A stretch of DNA of 32,124 nucleotides, taken from the IMG/VR virus record IMGVR_UViG_3300027659_000128, positions 1 to 32,124 of that record; one strand, 5' to 3'. This stretch comes from a virus. The notes below the pieces were generated by a model that did not search any database, was not told the DNA's origin, and was given only the letters and a program-made list of their open reading frames with translations. Of the stretch, positions 1 to 5,890 are shown in pieces (within the stretch, counting starts at the first letter, position 1; every line of letters begins with the position of its first letter). A program made the translations under genes and the position numbers.

Positions 1-1
1 C

Positions 2-52
2 AAATACAAGGAACTCGATGAGAACATTATCGACGCAGACACAAGCGATTGA
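2..52 (+). CDS. terS: Terminase small subunit, C-terminal end (gene continues from the right edge of the window)
   Basis: The reading frame beginning at base 2 codes KYKELDENIIDADTSD and stops at TGA 50-52. The terS gene at the right edge breaks off after ADTLV plus one base. Merging the shared 'ca' of the two ends gives ...ADTLV-KYKELDEN..., the kind of Lys-rich tail these proteins have, in a single frame. This fragment overlaps the start of terL by 35 bases, which is common for terS-terL pairs. The join is inferred; the open frame and the stop are seen directly. Confidence 0.75.
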   Translation, partial: KYKELDENIIDADTSD

Positions 53-1475
53 AGGCGAGTTAGCGAGAAGGAAACTCTCTTATTTCGTTCGGTTCGCTTG
101 GAAATTGATTGAGCCTGAAACGCCTCTCATCTGGAATTGGCATTTAGACGCAGTCTGCGATCACGTCCAAGCCTTCCTAGAAAAGCGTCTGGACAAACAT
201 AACCTCATTATCAACGTGCCTCCCGGCTCAATGAAATCTACCATCATCAGCGTGATGTCTCCGGCGTGGATGTGGCTGCACAATCCGTCATGGCGTGGAT
301 TATTCTTTAGCGGCAACGAATCGATTGGGCTAAGAGATTCCATGAAGTGCCGAGACATCATCGAATCTGATTGGTATCAACAAACGTTCCAACCGACTTG
401 GAGATTCGAGAAAGATCAGAACGCCAAGGGACACTATCGCAACAACGCCTCTGGATTCCGTAAAGCTCAGAGTGCTGGGAGTCGAGTTACCGGAGATAGG
501 GCTGATGACATATTCTGCGATGATCCTTTAGACGCAGCCGAAGCCTTCAGCAAACCCGCGCGAGATTCGATCATCACGTGGTGGACTCAAGCTGCGAGTA
601 ATCGACTGAACGACTTACGCACCGGTGGACGATGCATCATCATGCAACGCCTTCACGACGAGGACTTAGCAGGGTATGTTCTGAAGCACGAACCGCAAGA
701 TTGGGAGAAGCTCATCATCCGTCAGGAGTATGAGTTAAACAGCGATAAAACGTCATTAGGCTGGTCTGACCCCCGAAGTGAGGAAGGCAGCCTGTTCTTC
801 CCCGAACGCTTCCCCAGCGATGTTATAACCATAGAAAAAAGACGCTTAGGTTCTTACGGATATGCCGGTCAGCACCAACAAAGACCAAGTGCTTCAGAAG
901 GCGGTCTATTCAAACGTGCGGATTGGAATTACTATAAGCCCCTCGACCCCAAGGACTTAGGCATAACCCAAATCATACAAGGCTGGGACACCGCCTTTAA
1001 GACCGGTCAAGAGAATGATTACTCGGCTTGTATCACCATTGGCGTAAGCCAGAATCGCTATTACATTCTCGATCTATGGAAACAAAAGGTCGAATACCCC
1101 GAACTGAAAAGAACCGTTGTTTCGCTATGCGAGAAGTGGAAACCCCAGACGGTCTTAATCGAGGACAAAGCCTCTGGTCAGTCTCTCATTCAAGAGCTGC
1201 GTCGAGACACTCGCATAGCCATCCATGCTTACAAAATCGATAAGGACAAGATTGCAAGAGCCAACGCAGTTACGCCTATACACGAAGCGAAGTTATGTTA
1301 TCTCCCAGAGACCGGCACTTGGGTAGCCGACTTCGTAGAATCCCTCTCAGCCTTCCCGACCGCCCCTCATGATGACGATGTGGACGCTTTTGTGATGACG
1401 CTAGATTATGCTTCGAGAGGCGGTAGCGGATTGTTCCAATTCATGCAGCAACAAGCCGAGAAAACAAAAGCATGA
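18..1475 (+). CDS. terL: Terminase large subunit (packaging ATPase-nuclease)
   Basis: Motor protein that cuts concatemeric phage DNA and drives it into the prohead through the portal. The 485-residue protein has a Walker A-type motif VPPGSMKST near residues 67-75, an acidic Walker B region DIFCDD near 164-169, and the motif IIMQRLHDEDLAG near 207-219 typical of this ATPase family. The C-terminal RNase H-like nuclease is marked by GWDTA (Asp324), IEDKASGQ (Glu382/Asp383) and HDDDVDA (Asp453/Asp456). The start at 18 follows AGGA at 9-12 and lies inside the end of terS, suggesting translational coupling. The length is normal for the family. The next gene overlaps its stop as ATGA. Confidence 0.96.
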   Translation: MRTLSTQTQAIEGELARRKLSYFVRFAWKLIEPETPLIWNWHLDAVCDHVQAFLEKRLDKHNLIINVPPGSMKSTIISVMSPAWMWLHNPSWRGLFFSGNESIGLRDSMKCRDIIESDWYQQTFQPTWRFEKDQNAKGHYRNNASGFRKAQSAGSRVTGDRADDIFCDDPLDAAEAFSKPARDSIITWWTQAASNRLNDLRTGGRCIIMQRLHDEDLAGYVLKHEPQDWEKLIIRQEYELNSDKTSLGWSDPRSEEGSLFFPERFPSDVITIEKRRLGSYGYAGQHQQRPSASEGGLFKRADWNYYKPLDPKDLGITQIIQGWDTAFKTGQENDYSACITIGVSQNRYYILDLWKQKVEYPELKRTVVSLCEKWKPQTVLIEDKASGQSLIQELRRDTRIAIHAYKIDKDKIARANAVTPIHEAKLCYLPETGTWVADFVESLSAFPTAPHDDDVDAFVMTLDYASRGGSGLFQFMQQQAEKTKA

Positions 1476-1627
1476 TCTCCAAACGCCTACTGCCGTTAGT
1501 CGATTGTCCTAAGTGTAATAAGAAGTCGCTGTGCTATAAGTCGTATCCCGACGAGAATCCTTGGGGACTTAAGAAGCGACTCATAACGTGTCAAAACTGC
1601 TCGGTCATATTTGATAAGGTAAAATAG
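1472..1627 (+). CDS. Small zinc-ribbon protein
   Basis: A 51-residue frame starting inside the stop of terL (ATGA overlap), so translation is probably coupled. It carries a CPKC pair at residues 12-15 and a CQNC pair at 40-43, spaced as in a four-cysteine zinc ribbon, with lysines and aromatics between them. No enzyme motif is visible. Small zinc ribbons beside terminases are common in phages, but their role is mostly unknown; binding nucleic acid or a partner protein is a guess. The paired cysteines and tight packing support a real gene. Confidence 0.72.
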   Translation: MISKRLLPLVDCPKCNKKSLCYKSYPDENPWGLKKRLITCQNCSVIFDKVK

Positions 1628-1658
1628 AATATACCTCTAGGGGTCATCCGCATTAGAC

Positions 1659-1675
1659 TTATTCTTATCGAATAA
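1659..1675. repeat. Small AT-rich inverted repeat in the gap before the 49-residue gene
   Basis: TTATTC (1659-1664) and GAATAA (1670-1675) are perfect inverse complements around five bases, within the only non-coding gap (1628-1714) between terL and the portal. The stem is too weak and T-poor for an intrinsic terminator. It may be a protein site or chance. An 8-bp palindrome TCGCGCGA at 1692-1699 also lies in this gap just before the GGAG of the next gene. Confidence 0.3.
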
Positions 1676-1714
1676 ACAGTCAGCGACTTTATCGCGCGAA
1701 CGGAGAATAAAACA

Positions 1715-1864
1715 ATGGGAATAAATCTTAAGCTCGATGTTCCGAGGGACATTGAAAATCTACTAATCACTTACGCAAAACAACTATCAACGGAGGAGAA
1801 GTTCGAGGTGTCTATTCAACAAGCCTTTGAACGCTTACTCCGTATTGCACTTGGAGAAAAATAA
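1715..1864 (+). CDS. Small protein of unknown function upstream of portal
   Basis: A 49-residue frame with a good ribosome binding site (GGAG at 1702-1705), ending TAATG so that its stop overlaps the portal start. The sequence is a short beta-like segment (INLKLDVP) followed by helical segments with alternating charges. That pattern resembles small ribbon-helix-helix proteins, but I cannot assign it. It could help couple portal translation. Confidence 0.6.
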   Translation: MGINLKLDVPRDIENLLITYAKQLSTEEKFEVSIQQAFERLLRIALGEK

Positions 1865-3231
1865 TGGCATTAAATCGAGGCGGCAAACCCATTTTAATCG
1901 AACAAGCGATGATTGACCGATTAAATCGCGTCGGTGGAGTCGATCAAGTAGAAGCCCAAGGCTTCTTTGGTTCAGGTCAGCCGGTTCAGCCATCAGCCCC
2001 GCCCGAAGTTCGAGGACGATTAGCCGATTACCCAAATTATTACAACGTCAATATCACACCACGTGCCGATCAGCAAACGAGCATTTCATTTTCTACGCTG
2101 CGAACGATTAGTGATCCAGCACAAGGCGGTTTAGACATTCTTGCGTTAGTCATCGAATCGATTAAAGATCAGATTACCGGATCGAATTGGAACATCAAAG
2201 GTCGAGACGGAACAGATGGCGGAGAGAAAGCCATAGCGATTATGAACCGATTAAAACGCCCAGACGGAATCAATCCTTTCCGCACTTGGCTTAGACAGAT
2301 CATTCACGATCACCTTGTGATCGACCAACCAGCAATCTACATTCGCCCCACCGGTGGTGATCTTCCGCTGCTCGATGTGATGGACGGTGCTACGTTGTCC
2401 CTCAAGATTGATGCGTATGGTCGAACACCGATCCCGCCTTATACTGCGTATCAGCAAGTCATCAAAGGAATACCAGCGATTGACTACACAACCGATGAGA
2501 TTATTCTGCCGATTTATAACCGACGATCTAATCGGGTGTATGGATATTCCCGCGTTGAGCAAGTGGTCAATATCATCAATCTGGCTTTGCGCAGACAACT
2601 CTCACAGATCGAATACTACACCAGCGGCTCAGTCCCGGACCTTCTCCTCGGCGTTCCGGAGACGTGGTCGGTGGACCAGGTCAGTCAATATCAAGAGTGG
2701 TTCGATTCGATCCTCTCTGGCAATTCAGGAGATCGTAGAAAAGCCCGATTCATTCCCGGTGGCGTAACGCCTCACCAAACCAAAGAAGCCATCATTAAAG
2801 ATACCCTTGATGAGTGGATCGCACGAGTCGTGTCCTATGCGTTCTCGATCTCGCCAGATTGGGCAGTCGCACAAGTCAATAAGGCAACCGCTGAAGTCCA
2901 AAAGCAAACCGCGATGGAACAAGGTGTTGTGCCGATCAAGTTATGGCTGTCCGATGTCATGGACTTAGTATTAGAAAAAGCCTTCGATGCACCTGAGTTA
3001 GATTTTCAATGGATCGAAGATGGCTCTGTCGATCCAAAACAGCAAGCCGAGATTCTTAATCTATACGTCAATGGTGTTAATCAAATCTTAACGGTAAACG
3101 AAGCACGTGCCGAACTCGGTCTTGACCCTCTTGCAGAGGAGGAATATAGTGTCGCTCTCAACACACCTCCTCTGCCTTTAGAGGCTACGACGAAAAAAAA
3201 AAGAGCTTGGGAAAGCCATTACCATCTATAA
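1864..3231 (+). CDS. Portal protein
   Basis: Dodecameric ring at the capsid vertex through which DNA enters and leaves, and on which the terminase docks. The protein has 455 residues, within the normal range. Recognition rests on the overall portal pattern: SDPAQGGLDILALVIESIKDQI (the wing/clip start), NRRSNRVYGYSRVEQVVNIINLALR near residues 220-245, and the terminal NEARAELGLDPL segment typical of HK97/SPP1-type portals. It lies between the terminase and a MuF-like gene, as expected. Its last codons run through a stretch of ten A bases and overlap the next gene by 25 bases. Confidence 0.9.
   Translation: MALNRGGKPILIEQAMIDRLNRVGGVDQVEAQGFFGSGQPVQPSAPPEVRGRLADYPNYYNVNITPRADQQTSISFSTLRTISDPAQGGLDILALVIESIKDQITGSNWNIKGRDGTDGGEKAIAIMNRLKRPDGINPFRTWLRQIIHDHLVIDQPAIYIRPTGGDLPLLDVMDGATLSLKIDAYGRTPIPPYTAYQQVIKGIPAIDYTTDEIILPIYNRRSNRVYGYSRVEQVVNIINLALRRQLSQIEYYTSGSVPDLLLGVPETWSVDQVSQYQEWFDSILSGNSGDRRKARFIPGGVTPHQTKEAIIKDTLDEWIARVVSYAFSISPDWAVAQVNKATAEVQKQTAMEQGVVPIKLWLSDVMDLVLEKAFDAPELDFQWIEDGSVDPKQQAEILNLYVNGVNQILTVNEARAELGLDPLAEEEYSVALNTPPLPLEATTKKKRAWESHYHL
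3193..3202 (+). promoter_or_regulatory. A10 run forming a possible -1 slippage site between portal and MuF-like gene
   Basis: In the portal frame these bases read aaa aaa aaa a(ga), which includes the classic heptamer A-AAA-AAA. A shift of -1 here leads directly into the frame of the MuF-like gene, which is open upstream to 3150. A small GCTT/AAGC stem lies at 3205-3216. The downstream gene also has only a TTG start at 3207, inside the overlap. Slippage is an inference; a plain overlapping start is equally possible. Confidence 0.35.
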
Positions 3232-4301
3232 ATCGTAAGTCGGTCATCAAAGCTGAAAAGCAAATCCAATCCCTTTTTAAGAAATACTTTGCAGCGCAGA
3301 AGAAAGCGATCTTGGCTTACTTAGAAGCCAATGTGATGAAGGCTACTTATTCGCAAGTCAGCCTAGAGGCTTTGATCGCTGAATTAAAAGCAGCCCAAGC
3401 AAGTCCTAGACTGATCGGCAAAGTGCAATCCTTACTCGAAAAGATTACGAGAGAAACCTCTAATCTAACTTTAGCTGCGGTCGGTAAAGAACTCAGCAGA
3501 GATTTTGGTGATGATGTTTTTAATCTTGTGAATACTTATGCGAGAGATTATTCCATTGAGCGAACCGGCAGACTGATTACCGATATCGGAGAAACAACGC
3601 TGACCACCGTTCGAGAGAAGCTGGGCATCGCAATCGATAATGGAATGTCCGTCAAAGAATACGCTGATCTGCTTGATTCGTCTGGGGTCTTTGGAGAAAC
3701 CAGAGCCTTGATGATCGCGCGAACTGAAACTTCCTTGGCTCATAACGAAGGCGCGGTTCAGTCTTACATTGATTCAGGCGTGGTCGAAGGTAAGGAATGG
3801 CTGATTGCAAGTGATGCTTGTGACGAGTGCCTTCCTTACAATGGCGAAGTCGTAGGCGTGAATGAAGCCTTCTCGAACGGAGAGTATGCACCGCCTCTAC
3901 ATCCCAACTGTCGCTGCACGACTATTCCGGTCATCGATGAAAGTCTCCTTGCGTTATCCGCATCCTCTGAGCTGCAAAAGGCTGAGACTTACAAACCTAC
4001 CGAGGCGATGGCAGAGGAAGCCAGACGAGCCTTGAAGTGGAAAGCCGAAGGCAATGCTGGTGGAACAAGAGTCGGTCTAGCCAGAGCGAATCAACTCGCC
4101 AAGCGTGAGAATCTATCTGAGTCCACCGTCAAGCGAATGTTCTCCTTCTTTAGTCGCCACGAAGTGGACAAGCAAGGCAAGGGCTTCTATCCGGGCGAAG
4201 GCTATCCGTCTAAAGGCAGAGTCGCTTGGGGATTGTGGGGTGGCGACGCTGGATTCTCTTGGTCACGCACAATCGTCGAACGCCTAAAAGAAAAGGGCTG
4301 A
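3207..4301 (+). CDS. MuF-like minor head protein with an extra C-terminal domain
   Basis: Head morphogenesis protein of the phage Mu gpF family, usually present in a few copies near the portal. In the 364-residue product the MuF core spans roughly residues 130-245: ARTETSLAHN (171-180), the cysteine pair near 205/208 (DACDEC), and HPNCRC (232-237). Residues about 265-364 form a second module (EEARRALKWKAEGNAGG..., RHEVDKQGKGF, GRVAWGLWGGDAGFSW) that I recognise as recurring in phage head proteins and proteases, function unknown. The start is TTG at 3207 within the portal end; no ATG is better placed. Its last codons double as the minus-strand terminator of the convergent block. Confidence 0.87.
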   Translation: MGKPLPSINRKSVIKAEKQIQSLFKKYFAAQKKAILAYLEANVMKATYSQVSLEALIAELKAAQASPRLIGKVQSLLEKITRETSNLTLAAVGKELSRDFGDDVFNLVNTYARDYSIERTGRLITDIGETTLTTVREKLGIAIDNGMSVKEYADLLDSSGVFGETRALMIARTETSLAHNEGAVQSYIDSGVVEGKEWLIASDACDECLPYNGEVVGVNEAFSNGEYAPPLHPNCRCTTIPVIDESLLALSASSELQKAETYKPTEAMAEEARRALKWKAEGNAGGTRVGLARANQLAKRENLSESTVKRMFSFFSRHEVDKQGKGFYPGEGYPSKGRVAWGLWGGDAGFSWSRTIVERLKEKG

Positions 4302-4313
4302 ATAAATCAGCCC
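4286..4313 (-). terminator. Rho-independent terminator for the minus-strand block
   Basis: GGGCTGA (4295-4301) and TCAGCCC (4307-4313) form a perfect 7-bp stem with loop ATAAA. Read on the minus strand, the stem is followed by TTTTCTTTT (bases 4294-4286), a typical intrinsic terminator tail. It overlaps the end of the plus-strand MuF-like gene. A second hairpin, CCAGC/GCTGG at 4321-4337, sits just beyond and may help stop plus-strand transcripts. Confidence 0.7.
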
Positions 4314-4337
4314 CCCTTCCCCAGCCTTCCACGCTGG

Positions 4338-4526
4338 TTAATTATCTTTTGCGTTTAGTCTTTTAGTAACCGTTCGCTTGGCTCTTTCGACTTCCTGTTC
4401 CGTCATTCCTTGGGCGACCTTCTCAGCCATTGCGACGCACTCTCTGGACTTCTTGTCGGTCGGCGCGGTGATCGCTAGGGTGAGGGCAGAGCATAGAGCT
4501 TCAAACTGCGATAGTTTAATTTTCAT
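4338..4526 (-). CDS. Small helical protein of unknown function
   Basis: A 62-residue minus-strand frame with GGAG seven bases before its ATG, overlapping the end of the preceding membrane-protein gene by 11 bases. The protein is helical and mixed-charge, with the stretch MAEKVAQGMTEQEVERAKRTV and a basic end. No signal peptide, cysteine cluster or known motif is evident. It is the last gene of a three-gene block and is followed at once by a terminator. Confidence 0.65.
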   Translation of the reverse strand: MKIKLSQFEALCSALTLAITAPTDKKSRECVAMAEKVAQGMTEQEVERAKRTVTKRLNAKDN

Positions 4527-4701
4527 TTCTAAACTCCTCGATGATGCTTTTTAATAATACGCCTAGACCCACCAGACTGCAAACCGCCAACGGCAGATAG
4601 GCAAAAGTGAAGGTGGCTAATTCAACGTTAAGGTAAATCACGAACAGAGACGCAAGTAAACAGGCGAATACTTTGACTGCGGGGATGGCGTTCTTAAGCA
4701 T
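4516..4701 (-). CDS. Small membrane protein
   Basis: A 61-residue frame starting at the ATG at 4701-4699 (AATGCTTAA, overlapping the stop of the upstream gene), with GAGGTGG as ribosome binding site. An upstream in-frame ATG would give 98 residues, but it has no such site and would run deep inside the upstream gene. Two hydrophobic stretches (about residues 8-25 and 33-51) predict two membrane passes, with a charged C-terminus SIIEEFRNEN. It may be an inner-membrane moron product acting on the host, but that is inference. Confidence 0.65.
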   Translation of the reverse strand: MLKNAIPAVKVFACLLASLFVIYLNVELATFTFAYLPLAVCSLVGLGVLLKSIIEEFRNEN

Positions 4702-5008
4702 TGACCACCTCAAGAGAAACAACAGCAAGGATAAAAGAACCGCAGCAGTTATAAACTTCATAACCCTTAAAGCCATTTTCTTCATAAGCCTCAAATCTAT
4801 CATCCCCGCCACCTACAAACCAAGCACCAGCAATGCCTAATGTTCTTTCAATATGTCGGTCTGTTTGCTTGGCAGTAGCAAAAGCACTTTCAACCGGCAT
4901 CACGCCATCAACCATTCCATCGAATCGACTCTTTACATTGATCAGAAGATGCTGGCGGTTCTTCCGGATGAAAGACTTAACTGTTGCTTTTGTGATTTTC
5001 TTTTGCAT
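4694..5008 (-). CDS. Protein of unknown function, first gene of the minus-strand block
   Basis: A 104-residue soluble protein. Its N-terminal third is basic (KKITKATVKSFIRKNR), and the rest contains AGAWFVGGGDDRFEAYEENGFKGYEVYNCCGSFILAVV, with a GGGDDR turn and a Cys-Cys pair. I do not recognise a named family. Translation starts at an ATG preceded by GGAGAAT, which abuts a 7-bp inverted repeat. Its promoter overlaps the 23-bp operator shared with the Cro-like gene, so it is probably expressed early or as a moron under that regulator. Confidence 0.72.
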   Translation of the reverse strand: MQKKITKATVKSFIRKNRQHLLINVKSRFDGMVDGVMPVESAFATAKQTDRHIERTLGIAGAWFVGGGDDRFEAYEENGFKGYEVYNCCGSFILAVVSLEVVNA

Positions 5009-5011
5009 TTG

Positions 5012-5038
5012 ATTCTCCTTATGGGGGAAATCCCATAA
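5012..5038 (-). promoter_or_regulatory. Leader hairpin ending at a GGAGAAT ribosome binding site
   Basis: On the minus strand TTATGGG - six bases - CCCATAA is a perfect 7-bp inverted repeat whose last base is directly followed by GGAGAAT and then the start codon. With the proposed promoter, the transcript would begin close to the 5' arm, so the stem would sit at the 5' end of the mRNA next to the ribosome binding site. Two other leaders in this window have the same layout with different stem sequences (24836-24870 and 28975-29007). Confidence 0.5.
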
Positions 5039-5042
5039 CCCA

Positions 5043-5075
5043 ATCCTAATATAAACTTGACAACTGTCAAGTATT
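5043..5075 (-). promoter_or_regulatory. Promoter with palindromic operator, copy 1
   Basis: Minus-strand -35 TTGACA (5070-5065), 16-base spacer, -10 TAGGAT (5048-5043). The -35 box is part of the palindrome CTTGACA-AC-TGTCAAG (5056-5071). A 23-bp segment around it (5053-5075) is identical, apart from the two central bases, to 24437-24459 in front of the Cro-like gene. This is a strong candidate operator for that regulator. Confidence 0.65.
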
Positions 5076-5102
5076 TATTTATATCTATAAACCTTGATAT
5101 CG

Positions 5103-5145
5103 CTAGGCTTATCCAATATCTTCCTATAATCCGATTTAAGCCTAG
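5103..5145. repeat. 9-bp inverted repeat in the non-coding stretch
   Basis: CTAGGCTTA (5103-5111) and TAAGCCTAG (5137-5145) are perfect inverse complements separated by 25 bases that include TATAAT at 5125-5130. This could be a regulator site or cruciform. No plus-strand gene lies immediately downstream to match the TATAAT. Confidence 0.45.
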
Positions 5146-5229
5146 GCTCTTATGCTATGGGCGTTATGCCTCAATGGAGCCTACACCCCCTAGAATCGAC
5201 TATAAAGGGGCGTAAATAAAGCGAAAGGC

Positions 5230-5294
5230 TTATATGTGTGTATATGTTTATGTATATGTATATGTATGGGAGTCCGATCGGATATCCGACCGGA
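5230..5294. repeat. TATATG-type short repeats and a GC-rich 22-bp dyad in the non-coding stretch 5009-5318
   Basis: Bases 5230-5267 are made of TATATG/TTTATG/TGTATA-like hexamers. They are followed by a dyad at 5273-5294: the halves TCCGATCGGAT and ATCCGACCGGA pair at 10 of 11 positions, and the dyad contains the shorter palindromes TCCGATCGGA and CGGATATCCG. No T-run follows on either strand, so this is not an intrinsic terminator. The roughly 310 bases between the start of the gene at 5008 and the end of the gene at 5319 hold this dyad, the inverted repeat at 5103-5145 and the operator-promoter, and no convincing gene. Confidence 0.5.
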
Positions 5295-5318
5295 TAGAAG
5301 TATAAGCAAACAAAGGAC

Positions 5319-5501
5319 TTAGCGACCTCTGGATTTACGGATCTCGTCTTGAAGTTCAATGGGATTGGCTCGATCATACATCTTACGCATCTGGTAAAGG
5401 TTCATCCAGACCTCGAACATAATGAGCAGAGCTGCGAGAAAGACAAGGCTCAACAATGCCTCAGTCGATAACCTGACCCACCTTCGGATTTTGAATAGCA
5501 T
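5319..5501 (-). CDS. Small single-pass membrane protein
   Basis: A 60-residue minus-strand frame with a good ribosome binding site (GAGGTGA four bases before ATG). The basic N-terminus MLFKIRRWVR precedes one hydrophobic segment at about residues 13-33 (TEALLSLVFLAALLIMFEVW), followed by a charged tail ending ELQDEIRKSRGR. The layout suggests an inner-membrane anchor with a short soluble tail. The function is unknown. It follows the Ref-like gene by 12 bases and is probably co-transcribed with it. Confidence 0.6.
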   Translation of the reverse strand: MLFKIRRWVRLSTEALLSLVFLAALLIMFEVWMNLYQMRKMYDRANPIELQDEIRKSRGR

Positions 5502-5513
5502 GGCTCACCTCTG

Positions 5514-5834
5514 CTAAAGATACCAATTCGGGTCGGATGCGTCTAGCCTTTCGATGACTGCGTTAATACCCGCCACGATCTCGGATTCCCTACCATACTT
5601 TTCGCGCCACTTCTTTGGACTGCAATGGAAGGCTAATTTGGTGGTATCAAAGTTTCCCTGATGGTGTCCTTCACATAATCCAATCGTTTGAAAATGAGAC
5701 GCTCTTTGACCCATGCCCATGCCTTCTCGAATGTGATGTATCATCGCTGGAGTCTCAACGCCATAATCGACTCGACAGCAGTAACATCCCAGACGAGCGA
5801 CTTTGTTTAAGTGGAGTTTCTCTTTAGCGTTCAT
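5514..5834 (-). CDS. Ref-like HNH nuclease family protein
   Basis: Resembles phage P1 Ref (recombination enhancement function), a RecA-dependent HNH-type nuclease, and related small phage proteins. Seen in the 106-residue product: LGCYCC near residues 15-20, the HH pair in MIHHIREGMGMGQRASHF, LCEGHHQG near 55-62, and the C-terminal WREKYGRESEI typical of the family. The ATG at 5834 gives the usual family start (NAKEKLHLNKVARLGC); a TTG at 5849 would add five residues, and neither has a clear ribosome binding site. It may cut DNA during recombination with host RecA, which would complement the Erf and RusA proteins. The family match is from memory of motif order, not a search. Confidence 0.72.
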   Translation of the reverse strand: MNAKEKLHLNKVARLGCYCCRVDYGVETPAMIHHIREGMGMGQRASHFQTIGLCEGHHQGNFDTTKLAFHCSPKKWREKYGRESEIVAGINAVIERLDASDPNWYL

Positions 5835-5863
5835 AAGACTAGGATACAATTAAATACAGAGCG

Positions 5864-5887
5864 ACACTCTAATTTTAATTGGAGTGT
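5864..5887 (+). promoter_or_regulatory. Hairpin covering the ribosome binding site of the protease-scaffold gene
   Basis: ACACTC (5864-5869) pairs perfectly with GAGTGT (5882-5887) across 12 bases. The GGAG used by the TTG start at 5891 (5881-5884) lies in the 3' arm. A folded leader could limit translation. It is only six pairs, so the evidence is modest. Confidence 0.3.
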
Positions 5888-5890
5888 GAA

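Noticed and set aside
2251-2598. Minus-strand frame of 115 codons inside the portal gene
   Set aside because: It lies wholly within a well-supported portal frame, with no ribosome site or recognisable motif.
5093-5130. Plus-strand promoter from TATAAT at 5125-5130
   Set aside because: No -35 at usual distance (TTGATA is 26 bases away), and transcription would run against the minus-strand genes.
5171-5377. Minus-strand frame of 68 codons across the non-coding stretch
   Set aside because: Its middle is a translation of the TATATG repeats (YIYIYIN), it overlaps the end of the better-supported gene at 5319-5501, and it has no ribosome binding site.
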